Part shown: in pieces, positions 34,899 through 43,998 of the stretch | How positions within the stretch are numbered: position 1 is the stretch's first letter | Layout: every line of letters begins with the position of its first letter | Assembly: GCA_028287235.1 (NCBI GenBank) | Contig: JAQBQB010000016.1 | Coordinates: 1 to 64,000, forward strand | Reading direction: 5' to 3' | Length of the DNA stretch: 64,000 nucleotides | Source of the DNA: Gemmatimonadota bacterium | GTDB lineage: Bacteria; Gemmatimonadota; Gemmatimonadetes; Gemmatimonadales; Gemmatimonadaceae | Notes under the pieces: model-generated | Told to the model about the DNA's origin: nothing | Databases searched by the model: none | The model's input: only the letters and a program-made list of their open reading frames with translations | Made by a program: the position numbers and the translations under genes

Positions 34899-35723
34899 TC
34901 ACCAAGATCCGCTGGAGCCACCACCGCCGAAACCGCCGCCACCCCCGAACCCACCGAACCCGCCGCCCCCACCACCGAAACCTCCACCGCCGCCGAATCC
35001 GCCACCACCCCAACCGCCGCCGCGTCCACCGCCCAGCGGAATGATGAACGGGATACACCCGCCGCGCCGGCGCCTGCCGCCCACCGCCGACAATATGAAG
35101 AAGAGCAACACGAGCCAAACGAACGGCGGAATTCCTCCGCTCCGCCTATTACCGCGCGGGCTCGTTCGCACGGGCGCCGCGGGCGCCTGCACACTGCTGT
35201 CGACCTGAAAATGAAATTCGTTCGCGAATCGTTCCGCGACGCGCTGCGTCATCAGCTGGATGCCGCTGCCGTAGTCCTTCGCTTGAAAGTATGGAATGGC
35301 CTCGTCGCGAAACTGTCCGGTCATTGCGTCGGTGATGAAACCTTCCGACCCGAGACCGACCTCGGTGCGCACGTAACCGCGTCCGTCCTTGCTCGTTTCC
35401 TTGGGGACGAGGAGGATGACGACCCCGCGATTTCGCGCCGGATCGCCCGGCTTTCCGTTCTGGCCAATCTTCCATTGGCGGCCGATGTCGAGGCCCACTT
35501 CTTCGATGGGCCGGCCGCCGAGATCGGGCAGCGTCACCACGACGATCTCACCGCCCGACTTGGCGCGAACGTCGTCGATGATGTGCTGGATGGCGCTCGC
35601 GTTCGACGCGGGAATCACGTGCGCGAAGTCGTTGACGTACCCGACGGGCTGCGGGAGCTGCAGCCCTTGGGCGCCGACGGTGCACCAGGCGAAGGTTAGG
35701 AGCGCGAGCGCGCGGAGCGGCAC
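34899..35723 (-). CDS. TPM-domain membrane protein with glycine-rich tail
   Basis: 274 residues. Signal peptide (LALLTFAWCTVGAQG), then a TPM (DUF477/YgcG) domain at about 25-170: PVGYVNDFAHVIP, GGEIVVVTLPDLGG, NRGVVILLVPKE, VGLGSEGFITDAM. A membrane helix (PPFVWLVLLFFILSAVGG, about 200-217) follows, and the last 45 residues are a Gly/Trp/Phe-rich repeat ending SSGSW. TPM proteins with LemA are widespread and associated with envelope or photosystem maintenance; the exact role is unknown. Confidence 0.88.
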   Translation of the reverse strand: MPLRALALLTFAWCTVGAQGLQLPQPVGYVNDFAHVIPASNASAIQHIIDDVRAKSGGEIVVVTLPDLGGRPIEEVGLDIGRQWKIGQNGKPGDPARNRGVVILLVPKETSKDGRGYVRTEVGLGSEGFITDAMTGQFRDEAIPYFQAKDYGSGIQLMTQRVAERFANEFHFQVDSSVQAPAAPVRTSPRGNRRSGGIPPFVWLVLLFFILSAVGGRRRRGGCIPFIIPLGGGRGGGWGGGGFGGGGGFGGGGGGFGGFGGGGGFGGGGSSGSW

Positions 35724-35829
35724 GAGCGTTCTGGATGAAGATGCTCAGCCACACGGCTGGACGACGGGGGCGACGTCTCAACGCTACCAAACATGCCATC
35801 GCAATGGAAGCGATGGCGCGGCGACTCGC

Positions 35830-36465
35830 TCAGCGGTGGCCGAGCCGCACGTCGGGGCGATCGATGAGCGCGTTGATCAGACGCGCGGAGAACTCGTGAA
35901 TCTCTTCCGTGATCGATTCGGCTTGACTCACGAGGTACGTCCGCCCCAGCACGAGCACGATTGCGACGGCCAATCCAAACGCGGGTGCGGAGAGCGCCTG
36001 CGCGAACCCAGCCGACAGCCGCGCCGCGCGTTCAGGGCCGAAGCCGGCGGACATCAGCGTGTCCTGTACGCCGCGCAGCGCGCCGAGGAGCCCGAGGAGT
36101 CCAGCGACGAGAGCGAGCGTGGGAAGATATTGGAGGCGCCGGGTGAGCTTCGGCACGACGGCGAGCGCCGCGGCCTGCGCCACGTTTTCGAGATCGCTTT
36201 CGTCGCGGCTACGGCTGCGAAGGATGAGCAGGCCCATGTCGGGCAGCGCGGCCGTGGACGCGGCGCACTGCTTGATGGCCTCGTCGATCTTGCCGCCGCG
36301 AACGAGCTGAATGATCCGCTCGATGAACGGCCGGCCATTGTTCTTCGACCGAAGGACGATCACGTAACCTCGCTCGACCAGGATCGCGAGCCCAATGACG
36401 CCAACCAGCAGCATGAGCAGCATGATTGGCCCTCCGTCGTTGTACCAGCCCAGCGTCGTGCTCAT
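35830..36465 (-). CDS. MotA/TolQ/ExbB-family proton channel protein
   Basis: 211 residues with three membrane segments: GGPIMLLMLLVGVIGLAILV near the N-terminus, then YLPTLALVAGLLGLLGALRG and SAPAFGLAVAIVLVLGRTYLV in the C-terminal half, the arrangement of TolQ/ExbB. These energise TonB or Tol systems; the SusC receptor and plug proteins nearby would be possible clients, which is inference. No ExbD/TolR partner is adjacent. Start at 36465 chosen since the longer frame adds 45 non-membrane residues without homology; GGAG lies 11 nt upstream. Confidence 0.82.
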   Translation of the reverse strand: MSTTLGWYNDGGPIMLLMLLVGVIGLAILVERGYVIVLRSKNNGRPFIERIIQLVRGGKIDEAIKQCAASTAALPDMGLLILRSRSRDESDLENVAQAAALAVVPKLTRRLQYLPTLALVAGLLGLLGALRGVQDTLMSAGFGPERAARLSAGFAQALSAPAFGLAVAIVLVLGRTYLVSQAESITEEIHEFSARLINALIDRPDVRLGHR

Positions 36466-36683
36466 GTCGTCGAAGTCTCCGAACGTGATCGACCACCTCT
36501 CGTGACCGAGAGTCCGGCGCGCCCATGGGGGTGCAAGAGATATGCCTCCTACCGACGCAGCGGTCCGGCGTGCAGCCGCGTGCAGGGCGTTGTCGTGCAA
36601 GAGTTTGTGAGCCGCGCGCCCCTCGCGTAGCTTTCACCCCACGGCCCTTCACGCCGCGCCGCCGACCGACTCCCTCCCGTCAC

Positions 36684-37421
36684 ATGCCACAGACTCTCCT
36701 TCGCACCCTGCGCATCCTGCTCGCCGCGTCGCTCGCGAGCGCGTGTTCGCGCTCCGGCGGCACACCGTCGTCGAATGCCGCGCAGAAGCCGGCCGCCACC
36801 GCGGTTCCCACCGCGGCTGCCAACGCCAGCGCCGACGGCATCCTCGCCACCGCGGTTCCACAGGGCGGGCTCAATGAGCAGGCGGATCACGGGCGAATCC
36901 TCGGTGATTCGACGGCGAAGGTCTGGGTCGTGATGGCGAGCGATTTCCAGTGTCCGTACTGCAAGACCTGGCACGACGCCGCCTTTCAGCAGCTCATGAA
37001 GACTTACGTCAACACCGGGCGCGTTCGGCTCGCGTTCCTGAACATGCCGTTGAGCATGCACCAGAACGCCGTACCGGCGTCGGAGGCGGCGATGTGCGCA
37101 TCGGTGCAGAACAAGTTCTGGCCGATGCACGAGGCGCTGTTCGCGACGCAGGCCAAATGGGAAGTGCTGCCGGATCCCGTGCCGCTGTTCGATTCGCTCG
37201 CGACCACGTACAAGGTCGACATGGGACCGTGGCGCCAGTGTATGAGCCAACACGCGATTCGTCCGCTCATCCAGGCGGACCACGATCGCGCTTCGTCGAG
37301 CGGCGTGAACTCGACGCCGACCTTCTTCGTCGACGGACAGCGGTTCAGCGGCGCCGATGCGAACCTCGCGCCGGCGATCGAAGCCGCGCTCGCGAAGAAC
37401 GCCAAGAAGCCGACCTCCTGA
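36684..37421 (+). CDS. DsbA/Disulfide-interchange thioredoxin-fold lipoprotein
   Basis: 245 residues. Lipobox SLASAC (lipid Cys 21), an Ala-rich linker to about residue 55, then a thioredoxin fold with the active site CPYC (90-93; SDFQCPYCKTWHD) and the cis-proline region STPTFFVDGQRFSG. This pattern is of the DSBA-like/DUF thioredoxin_4 group and suggests an envelope thiol oxidase. Its possible substrates include the cysteine-pair plug proteins of this window. The Kdo transferase gene starts 6 nt after its stop. Confidence 0.87.
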   Translation: MPQTLLRTLRILLAASLASACSRSGGTPSSNAAQKPAATAVPTAAANASADGILATAVPQGGLNEQADHGRILGDSTAKVWVVMASDFQCPYCKTWHDAAFQQLMKTYVNTGRVRLAFLNMPLSMHQNAVPASEAAMCASVQNKFWPMHEALFATQAKWEVLPDPVPLFDSLATTYKVDMGPWRQCMSQHAIRPLIQADHDRASSSGVNSTPTFFVDGQRFSGADANLAPAIEAALAKNAKKPTS

Positions 37422-37427
37422 TCGCAC

Positions 37428-38711
37428 GTGCGCTTCCCCGTTCGACTCGGCTACGGCGCTCTGGCGCAGCTCGCCCGTGGCGCGGCCGTCGTCGCACCAG
37501 ACAGCGAGTCCAAGTTTCTGCAGACGCTTCGCGCGCGCCGCGGCATCCGCGCGCGCTATCAGGAATGGGGCGCGGAGACGCGCGACCGTGCGCGCCCGCT
37601 ACTCTGGATGCATGCGCCTTCCGTAGGCGAAGGGCTCCAGGCGCGCCCCGTCCTCGAGCTGGCGCGACAGCGCCGGCCTGACGCGCAGCTCGCGTACACA
37701 CACTTCTCTCCGAGCGCCGCCGGTCTCGCCCGCAGTCTCGACGTCGACTTCCACGACTACCTTCCCTTCGACACGCCGGGCGACGCGCGCATCGTGCTCG
37801 ACTCGCTCCGGCCCACGGCGCTGGTCTTCGCGAAGCTCGACGTCTGGCCGGTGATCACGCGCGAGGCGCACGCGCGCGGCGTGCGCGTGGGAATGATCAG
37901 CGCGACGATGGCACGCGGATCGTCGCGCGGCTCTCGTACCGCGTCGGCGTTGCTGCGCGACGCTTACGCGGCGCTCGAAGTCGTGGGTGCTGTCGACGAC
38001 GCCGACGCCGACCGGCTCGTGCAGCTCGGCGTGCGCTCGAACGTCATCGTCATCACCGGTGACACGCGCTACGACCAGGTGTGGCTGCGCGCGCAGCGCG
38101 TCGATCGCGCGAGCCCAATGCTCGAGCGCCTGCGCGACGCGCGCCCGACGATCGTCGCCGGATCCACGTGGCCCGCCGACGAAGCCGTGCTGCTGCCGGC
38201 CTTCGACGCGCTCCGCCGCGGCGGCGTGAGCGCGCGGTTAATCATCGCGCCCCACGAGCCCACGCTCGACCACGTGTCGCGCATTACCGACTGGGCGAAG
38301 CAGATGCAGTGGACCACCGCGCGACTCGACGAGCCCACCGCATCGGATGCCGATGTCGTCGTCATCGATCGCATGGGCGTGCTGGGCGACCTGTACGCGT
38401 TGGCCGACGTCGCGTTCGTGGGCGGCGGATTTCACGCCGCCGGACTCCACTCGGTGCTCGAGCCCGCGGCGTTCGGCACGCCCGTGATTTTTGGCCCACA
38501 GCACGAGAACAGCCGCGACGCGACGCTTCTGGAGCAGCGCGGCGGCGGCGTGTCCGTGTCGTCGGAGGGAGACCTCGCGCGGCGGCTTCGCCTGTGGACC
38601 ACCGAGCCCGCGGCCCGGCGCGAGGCCGGCGACTATGCGCGTGCGCTCGTGCGAAGCGGTATCGGTGCCGCCGAGCGCTCGTTCGAGCTCGTGGATCGGC
38701 TGCTGCGCTGA
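37428..38711 (+). CDS. waaA: 3-deoxy-D-manno-octulosonic acid (Kdo) transferase
   Basis: 427 residues, GT30 family. Adds Kdo to lipid A precursor at the inner membrane, so the organism makes LPS. N-terminal domain HAPSVGEGLQARPVLE holds the catalytic glutamate; YTHFSPSAAG and the C-terminal HSVLEPAAFGTPVIFGPQHE with DLYALADVAFVGGGF are diagnostic. The usual strongly hydrophobic N-terminal anchor is weak here. GTG start. No other LPS genes are adjacent; the gene before it is the DsbA-like lipoprotein. Confidence 0.92.
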   Translation: MRFPVRLGYGALAQLARGAAVVAPDSESKFLQTLRARRGIRARYQEWGAETRDRARPLLWMHAPSVGEGLQARPVLELARQRRPDAQLAYTHFSPSAAGLARSLDVDFHDYLPFDTPGDARIVLDSLRPTALVFAKLDVWPVITREAHARGVRVGMISATMARGSSRGSRTASALLRDAYAALEVVGAVDDADADRLVQLGVRSNVIVITGDTRYDQVWLRAQRVDRASPMLERLRDARPTIVAGSTWPADEAVLLPAFDALRRGGVSARLIIAPHEPTLDHVSRITDWAKQMQWTTARLDEPTASDADVVVIDRMGVLGDLYALADVAFVGGGFHAAGLHSVLEPAAFGTPVIFGPQHENSRDATLLEQRGGGVSVSSEGDLARRLRLWTTEPAARREAGDYARALVRSGIGAAERSFELVDRLLR

Positions 38712-38739
38712 GCCGCTAGACGGTCACGCGGCCAAGCGG

Positions 38740-40386
38740 TCACGCAGTCGGGCTCTTGATCACGTCGCGATTCGGCGTCAGCGTCATCTGCGACGGCCGG
38801 TGCAGGAAGAAGCCCTGCACGAGATGCACGCCGAGCGCCTTCACCGTCTCGAACTCCTCGGAGCGCTCCACGCCCTCGGCGATGACTTTCGCGCCGTGGT
38901 CGTTCGCGAACTTCACCATGGTCTCGACGAGATTCTGCTTGATGAAATTCGTATCGATCCCGTTGATCAGCGAGATGTCGAGCTTGATGAAGTCCGGCTC
39001 GAGGTTGGCGATGGAGCCCAGGCCCGCGTAGCCGCTGCCCGCGTCGTCCACCGCGAAGCGAAAGCCGCGCTCGCGGAAGATGCGGAGCCGCTCGCGAAAC
39101 TTCGGGTAGTCCTTGATCGCCGTCCGCTCGGTGATCTCGATGACGACGCGCTCGGGGTATTTGACTTCATTCTCGTTGAACGCCGGATCGCTGAAATCGT
39201 GCGGGTCGACGTTGAGGAAGAGCAGCTCGTTCGGGCGCAGCCGCGTCTCGATGCCCTCGATGGCGCGGCTGCGACAGAGGCGGCTCAGCTCCCAGATGAG
39301 GTCCGCTTCGGCCGCGACGTCGAACATCACTTCGGGGCTGCGGAGACTGCGCATCACGCCGCGCGCCAGCGCTTCGTAGCCGAAGATCTCGCGCGTGTCG
39401 GTGACAACGATGGGGTGGTAATCCACATAGACGCCGCGGTCGCGCAGGCTCGAGCGCAGATCGGCGACGCGGCGCCCGCGCTCCCGCTCTTCGATCGACC
39501 GCGACGCGTTCGCCGCTTCGCGGATCCCGCGATAGATGAGCCGCTCGAGCCTTATCTTGGGGTTGTAGTAGACGTGCGCGCGGCCCACGTAGATGTCGAA
39601 CAGCGCGGCGATGTCTTCGCCGTGCTGCGCTTCGATCCGGCCGCCGACGTGCCGCTGCAGCCGGGCCACCATGTCGGTGATCTCGTTCTCCGACGCCGCG
39701 GCAACACCCGCCGCAGGCACCTGAAAGAAGATGAAATCGTCGTCGTTGGTAAAGCTCACCATGAGACGCGACGTGCTCAGCGCGGTGTCGTCGAGAAACT
39801 CGCGCACCGCGGCGGCCGTCGTCTCGAGCACCGCGTCGAGAATCTCCCACCCGTAGATCTCCTCGATCTTCGAGTAGCGCACGAAGTTCAAGTAGAGCAC
39901 GACGAGCTCGCCGCGCTCCTTGAACAGCGAGCGTGAGCGCTCGATCATCACGGGCAGCGTCGGCAATCCGGTGAGCGAGTCGTGGAGCATCTGCTCGTAC
40001 TCCACGCGCTCGATGCGGTCGGCGGCCGACGGCGTCGCCGGCTGGCTGCGGGCGACCGCGGAGCGAATGCGCTGCGCGATCTCGTCCACCTCGGCCGGAG
40101 AGCGATACCATTCCTCCGCTTTCAGCTCGACCGCGCGACGACGCGCCGTGTCGTCGACGCAGGCCACGACGACGGGAATGCCGCAGCCGTGCGCGCGTTC
40201 GACGACGGCGCGCAGGATCGTTGGATCGCTGGACACGACGACGACCGCGCGAACGCCCGTGCGCGACGCCACCGCGTTCGACAACTCGGCCGACGTGACG
40301 CGCTCGAGCCGCCACCCCTCCAGCTGGGCGACCGCTTCCACGATCGAGGGTTGATCTGAATCAGTGAGCAGAACGGACTCGCTCAC
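38740..40386 (-). CDS. Degenerate GGDEF plus intact EAL domain protein
   Basis: 548 residues. An N-terminal receiver-like region (about 1-110, lacking a clear phosphoacceptor), a GGDEF-like domain (about 140-280) whose signature reads TNDDDF in place of GGDEF, and an EAL domain (about 300-545). EAL residues look complete: FGYEALAR, LNVDP, VIEITERT, FAVDDAGSGYAG, FIKLDI, VIAEGVER. It is therefore a probable cyclic-di-GMP phosphodiesterase with a non-cyclising, possibly GTP-sensing, GGDEF. GTG start with GAGGA close upstream. It follows a response regulator by 19 nt, so the two likely form one signalling unit. Confidence 0.88.
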   Translation of the reverse strand: MSESVLLTDSDQPSIVEAVAQLEGWRLERVTSAELSNAVASRTGVRAVVVVSSDPTILRAVVERAHGCGIPVVVACVDDTARRRAVELKAEEWYRSPAEVDEIAQRIRSAVARSQPATPSAADRIERVEYEQMLHDSLTGLPTLPVMIERSRSLFKERGELVVLYLNFVRYSKIEEIYGWEILDAVLETTAAAVREFLDDTALSTSRLMVSFTNDDDFIFFQVPAAGVAAASENEITDMVARLQRHVGGRIEAQHGEDIAALFDIYVGRAHVYYNPKIRLERLIYRGIREAANASRSIEERERGRRVADLRSSLRDRGVYVDYHPIVVTDTREIFGYEALARGVMRSLRSPEVMFDVAAEADLIWELSRLCRSRAIEGIETRLRPNELLFLNVDPHDFSDPAFNENEVKYPERVVIEITERTAIKDYPKFRERLRIFRERGFRFAVDDAGSGYAGLGSIANLEPDFIKLDISLINGIDTNFIKQNLVETMVKFANDHGAKVIAEGVERSEEFETVKALGVHLVQGFFLHRPSQMTLTPNRDVIKSPTA

Positions 40387-40405
40387 GCGGTCCTCACAGG
40401 TGGGA

Positions 40406-40810
40406 TCACGACGCCATGGCGCGCTGCATGGCAAGATTCCGTTGCACAGTGGTCGCCAGCGTCGGAAGATCGAAGGGTTTTTCGACGTAGTCGTCGGCTC
40501 CAATCTGCAACGCTTCCCGCTTGTCCTGCCACTCGTCGAGGGCCGTCACCATGATGACGCGGACGGTTCGGCCGAGGGTGGGATGTTGCTTCATGACGCG
40601 GCAGACTTCCCACCCGTCACGCCCCGGCATCATCACGTCCAGCAGGACGAGCGCTGGGCGGACGGTCTCGAAGAGCGCGAGCGCTTCGTCGCCGTCATGC
40701 GCGACGGTGATCGGATAGCCTCGAATCTCGAGGTATTGCCGAATGATCTCTGCGTTGTCGTGATTGTCGTCGACCACCAGAATCGGTGGCAATGCGGCAT
40801 CTTCCATCAC
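40406..40810 (-). CDS. Single-domain response regulator (CheY-like)
   Basis: 134 residues, receiver only. Acidic pocket VVDDN (14-15), phosphoacceptor D58 (LVLLDVMMPG), switch threonine in MVTALDE (T89) and K111 in VEKPF. There is no output domain, so it must act by protein contact, most simply on the EAL protein encoded next. No histidine kinase gene is nearby. Confidence 0.93.
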   Translation of the reverse strand: MMEDAALPPILVVDDNHDNAEIIRQYLEIRGYPITVAHDGDEALALFETVRPALVLLDVMMPGRDGWEVCRVMKQHPTLGRTVRVIMVTALDEWQDKREALQIGADDYVEKPFDLPTLATTVQRNLAMQRAMAS

Positions 40811-40890
40811 ACTGCCCGGTGAGGTCCGTAAAGCGAGGCGGGCGCCATCCGGCGCGCCATCTCCCCATACGTGGGCAATTCACAAGCCAC

Positions 40891-41613
40891 CTAGCGGTGT
40901 CCGAGGGCGTACGAGAGCCCCAGCCCATACAGCGCGCCGCTCGGCCCGCCGAGTTGGCGAGACCGGGTTCCGCCGAACTCTATCCCAAGAGTCGCTCCGA
41001 TCGCCCTGGTGATGCCGAGGTCTGCGCCAATGGCGGCCCGAACGAGCCCGCCGCTCTTGCTCCCCCCAGAGAAAAACACATACGATGGAGTGGCATAGAG
41101 CGACAGCCCGCGAGTTGCACCGATCGCGTGACGCCATCCCACGGCCGCCCCCAGCGGCACTTCGGTCGTGCTTGCCGTCGTGTCTGAAACGGATGTTTTT
41201 GTCCCGGCTGGCCCCCCACCGACGCCGATGAAAGCGCCGAAGCCGAAGTTGCTCGATGCGCCGCCGAGCGGAATTGCGGCCCGAATGCCGTACACGCCGC
41301 GGGAGCTCGCGCCGGTTCGTCTCTGGAAGCCGCCGCCGCCGCTGAGTTGGAACTTGCCGGACCCCGGTGTCCACGAAGCGGCAGCGGCGTACACTGAGCC
41401 ATCGGAGCCGCCGGCAAGATCGATCGCCGCAACGATGCCGGGCGTGGCCCAGGCGTTCTGCAGCACCGGCGCGCCGGGAAGCTGCGCTCGAGCCGTCGTG
41501 GCCAGACAGAGCATCCCCGTGAGTGCCATGGAGAGACTCCGCAGAGTCCGCCGCGCCGGCGACAGAGAAGTGCGGAGATCGTGGTTGCCGTGTGCGTCGT
41601 TTGTGTCGTGCAT
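40891..41613 (-). CDS. Putative outer-membrane beta-barrel protein
   Basis: 240 residues. A signal peptide lies within the first 45 residues (MALTGMLCLATTARA); the rest is glycine-rich alternating strands (GGGGFQRRTGAS, FGFGAFIGVGGG, GIEFGGTRSRQ) ending in an aromatic-containing strand LYGLGLSYALGHR, the shape of a small barrel. No family recognised. ATG 41613 is used; 41529 is an alternative that keeps the signal peptide. Divergent from the plug-domain gene at 41752. Confidence 0.62.
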   Translation of the reverse strand: MHDTNDAHGNHDLRTSLSPARRTLRSLSMALTGMLCLATTARAQLPGAPVLQNAWATPGIVAAIDLAGGSDGSVYAAAASWTPGSGKFQLSGGGGFQRRTGASSRGVYGIRAAIPLGGASSNFGFGAFIGVGGGPAGTKTSVSDTTASTTEVPLGAAVGWRHAIGATRGLSLYATPSYVFFSGGSKSGGLVRAAIGADLGITRAIGATLGIEFGGTRSRQLGGPSGALYGLGLSYALGHR

Positions 41614-41751
41614 GAACCTGGTTCCTCGGAATGATGCTCGTCGTCGTCCCGAGCAAGCATCGTGCACGGCGCGGTGCACTCCGCTATTGACCTCGTTTTC
41701 CGTTGGCACGAATGTGGTGGTACCCCACCCCCCATCACTCGCGCGGTATCG

Positions 41752-42549
41752 ATGATTTCCACTCGCCCACGCACTCTGGCGACCGCCGCCATCTGGCTGT
41801 TCGCGCTCGCGACTGCCCCGCAGGCGCGCGCGCAACCGGCGCCGCTTGCACAACCGGCGCAAGCTGGCAGTGCGGCGCTGGTCGGATGGATCCGCGACTC
41901 CGCGGGCGTCCCCGTAGCACAGGCCGACATTCGCGTCGAAGGGAGCAGCGCCGCGGCGCGTGCCGACTCCACCGGCCGCTTTGCGTTCCGCGGACTGAGC
42001 GCCGGCAAGACGACGTTCAGCGTGAGGCGGCTTGGATTCGAGCCGCAGTCGTTCGAGCTCGTGCTGCACGCGTCGGCCGTGGACAGCATCTCCGTCACGA
42101 TGGATGAAAACGCCCGGGTGCTTGCGGCGGTGCGTACCGATGCCGCGTCCGATCGTCGTTCCATCATGCTCGACGGATTCTATCGGCGCAAAGCGAAAGG
42201 CTTCGGGGTGTTTCTCACACGCGAAGACATTGAGCGGCATCACACGAACGTGTTGAGCGAAACGCTGCGCGAAGTCCCGGGCATTCGCGTCGTCCACGCG
42301 GGCGGGCGTTCCGGCCTTCGCTTCGACTCGGCGAATTCCAAGCGGTACGACTGCCCGCCGCAGTACTGGATCGACGGCCGCCGCGTCGTGAGCACGGAGA
42401 TCGACGACTATCCGGCGAGCGACGTCGAAGGCATCGAGCTCTATCGTGGTCCGTCGACGACGCCGATGCAGTTCTCGCCGGGGAACGTGGTGGTTTGCGG
42501 AACCGTGGTGATCTGGACGCGGGTGCCGGGCGTGGGCTCACGCCCCTAG
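41752..42549 (+). CDS. Secreted carboxypeptidase-regulatory plus TonB-plug domain protein, no barrel
   Basis: 265 residues. Signal peptide ending ARAQP, an Ig-like carboxypeptidase-regulatory module (about 42-120; LVGWIRDSAGVPVAQADI, FRGLSAGKTTFSVRRLGFE), then a plug-like domain (SETLREVPGIRVVHAGG, PPQYWIDGRRV, DVEGIELYRGPS, CGTVVIWTR). It ends where a barrel would start. The cysteines in YDCPPQYW and VVCGTVVIW align with those of the protein at 15347-16156, and both end in CG-x-V-V-x-WTR. Function unknown; a hairpin follows. Confidence 0.72.
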   Translation: MISTRPRTLATAAIWLFALATAPQARAQPAPLAQPAQAGSAALVGWIRDSAGVPVAQADIRVEGSSAAARADSTGRFAFRGLSAGKTTFSVRRLGFEPQSFELVLHASAVDSISVTMDENARVLAAVRTDAASDRRSIMLDGFYRRKAKGFGVFLTREDIERHHTNVLSETLREVPGIRVVHAGGRSGLRFDSANSKRYDCPPQYWIDGRRVVSTEIDDYPASDVEGIELYRGPSTTPMQFSPGNVVVCGTVVIWTRVPGVGSRP

Positions 42550-42571
42550 CGACGGATCGACACACGACAAC

Positions 42572-42608
42572 ACAAGAGCGGCGCGACCGAAGGTCGCGCC
42601 GCTCTTGT
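42572..42608. terminator. Hairpin between convergent genes
   Basis: 17-bp perfect stem ACAAGAGCGGCGCGACC with its complement around GAA. There is no clear T-run on either side, but it lies exactly between two converging genes. Confidence 0.7.
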
Positions 42609-42630
42609 CGTACATCGGTGTCTCCGCGCG

Positions 42631-43449
42631 TCAGGACGTCGGACGCGGCGGACGACGATCGATACCATACGCGATGCCCGGCGTCGTGAAGTTCGCGGCG
42701 CCGCTGCCCGCCACGGAGCGCGGGAACAGGAACGCCGTGAGCACGCTGCCGCCCTGCGTCGAACCGGCGATCGGATCCTGCACCGACGTGCCGGCGGCGC
42801 CCGCCAGCACCGTCGATTCGACCATCACGGGCGTGGTCGATCCGGCGGCCGTTGCGCGGAGTACGAGCGACGCGGCGGTGGGGAAGGTGACGTAGGCCGA
42901 CGTCGCGGAGACGTTGCCCATCGACGCCGTTGCCGGCAGCGGCGCGGTGCCGCCAGTTGCCGACGCAAACACGTCCACCGGACCGACGCCCGGCGCGGCG
43001 ACGACCGTGCGAAGCGCGAACTGCGACGACGACGGCGTGGGCGGAGTGTCGTTCAACACGATGAACTTCGCCTTGGCGCCGCCCTGCGTATTGCCCGTCG
43101 CGAGGAGCGTGTAGTAGCTGCCCGCCGTGAAGGTGATCGTGGAGTCGATGAGAATCGTCGACGCGATCGTGATGTTTTCACTCGACGGGAAAATGCGCAG
43201 GTGGCGGTTCCCGGCGCCCACGCCTTGATACGGACCGACGTACCGATAATCGACGTCGACAACGTTCAGGTTCTCGACGGAATCGACGAGGCGGCCGGTC
43301 ATCTTGCCGAGATCGGGCATGGCATGCACCACACGCACGTACGCGAGCGGAGCAAGCGTGTTGGTGATGCCACCCGTGTCGCGCTGACATGCCGTCGATC
43401 CGGCGAGTGACGCGAGTGCGATGAGCAGCCCAAAGCGCTGCACGTTCAT
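42631..43449 (-). CDS. DUF4397 domain lipoprotein
   Basis: 272 residues. Signal peptide with lipobox-like LAGSTAC. DUF4397 pattern: LAYVRVVHAMPDLG at the mature N-terminus, NRHLRIFP, FTAGSYYTLLATGN and a second strand set TVVAAPGVGPVDVFAS. DUF4397 proteins are extracytoplasmic beta-sandwich proteins of unknown role, often encoded with outer-membrane uptake genes. It is the last gene of the apparent SusC-SusD run, 38 bp after the previous one. Confidence 0.82.
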   Translation of the reverse strand: MNVQRFGLLIALASLAGSTACQRDTGGITNTLAPLAYVRVVHAMPDLGKMTGRLVDSVENLNVVDVDYRYVGPYQGVGAGNRHLRIFPSSENITIASTILIDSTITFTAGSYYTLLATGNTQGGAKAKFIVLNDTPPTPSSSQFALRTVVAAPGVGPVDVFASATGGTAPLPATASMGNVSATSAYVTFPTAASLVLRATAAGSTTPVMVESTVLAGAAGTSVQDPIAGSTQGGSVLTAFLFPRSVAGSGAANFTTPGIAYGIDRRPPRPTS

Positions 43450-43487
43450 TGATTCAACCCCGGATATCTGGTTTATGAGGATTCAAA

Positions 43488-43991
43488 TTACGGAATACGT
43501 GTCGAACTGGCGCCGCCCGTCGGCGTCGAGGAATCGGGATCCGGCGTTCCGGTCCCGAGCAAATTCCGCGATACGATGAAGACCGCGATGGCCGCCGCCG
43601 CGCCCACCGCCACCAGCGCGGTCCTACCTCGCGACAGCGTCCGCTCCGAGATACCCGTCACGTACTGGCGCGGAATCCGAACGCGTTCGCCGCTCCAATG
43701 CGCGCGGCCGGAGCCGAGCGTCTCGATGTCGGAGACGTCCACCGCATACTCGTCGCCGACGAGGCCCACGAAGCGGCCGTCCACCCGCGCCACCGACGGC
43801 CCGAGCCGGTCCGCAAGCGCGGCCCGGCCCTGATCGTTGAGCGTAAATCCAAAGCTGGCGCCCGGCTCGGGCTGCAACGTGGCAGAAGGAACCTGCGCGT
43901 ACACGTAGCAGCCCGACTCGACCACCGTCAGAGCGAGCATCGTCGCGAGCACTGCTCCTCGCATCCGACGCGACCGCGGCGACAACGCCAT
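43488..43991 (-). CDS. Hypothetical envelope protein of the SusCD operon
   Basis: 167 residues. N-terminal signal with a lipobox-like VVESGC, a short beta-rich middle (RFVGLVGDEYAVDVSDIETLG), and one C-terminal membrane helix (ALVAVGAAAAIAVFIVSRNLLG). No family recognised. The ATG at 43991 is 7 nt after the SusD stop; longer in-frame starts overlap susD and add only arginine-rich sequence. Confidence 0.65.
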   Translation of the reverse strand: MALSPRSRRMRGAVLATMLALTVVESGCYVYAQVPSATLQPEPGASFGFTLNDQGRAALADRLGPSVARVDGRFVGLVGDEYAVDVSDIETLGSGRAHWSGERVRIPRQYVTGISERTLSRGRTALVAVGAAAAIAVFIVSRNLLGTGTPDPDSSTPTGGASSTRIP

Positions 43992-43998
43992 CACGATC

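Noticed and set aside
34903-35060. Gly-rich tandem repeats as a separate repeat element
   Set aside because: They encode the glycine-rich tail usual for TPM-domain proteins, so they are coding low complexity.
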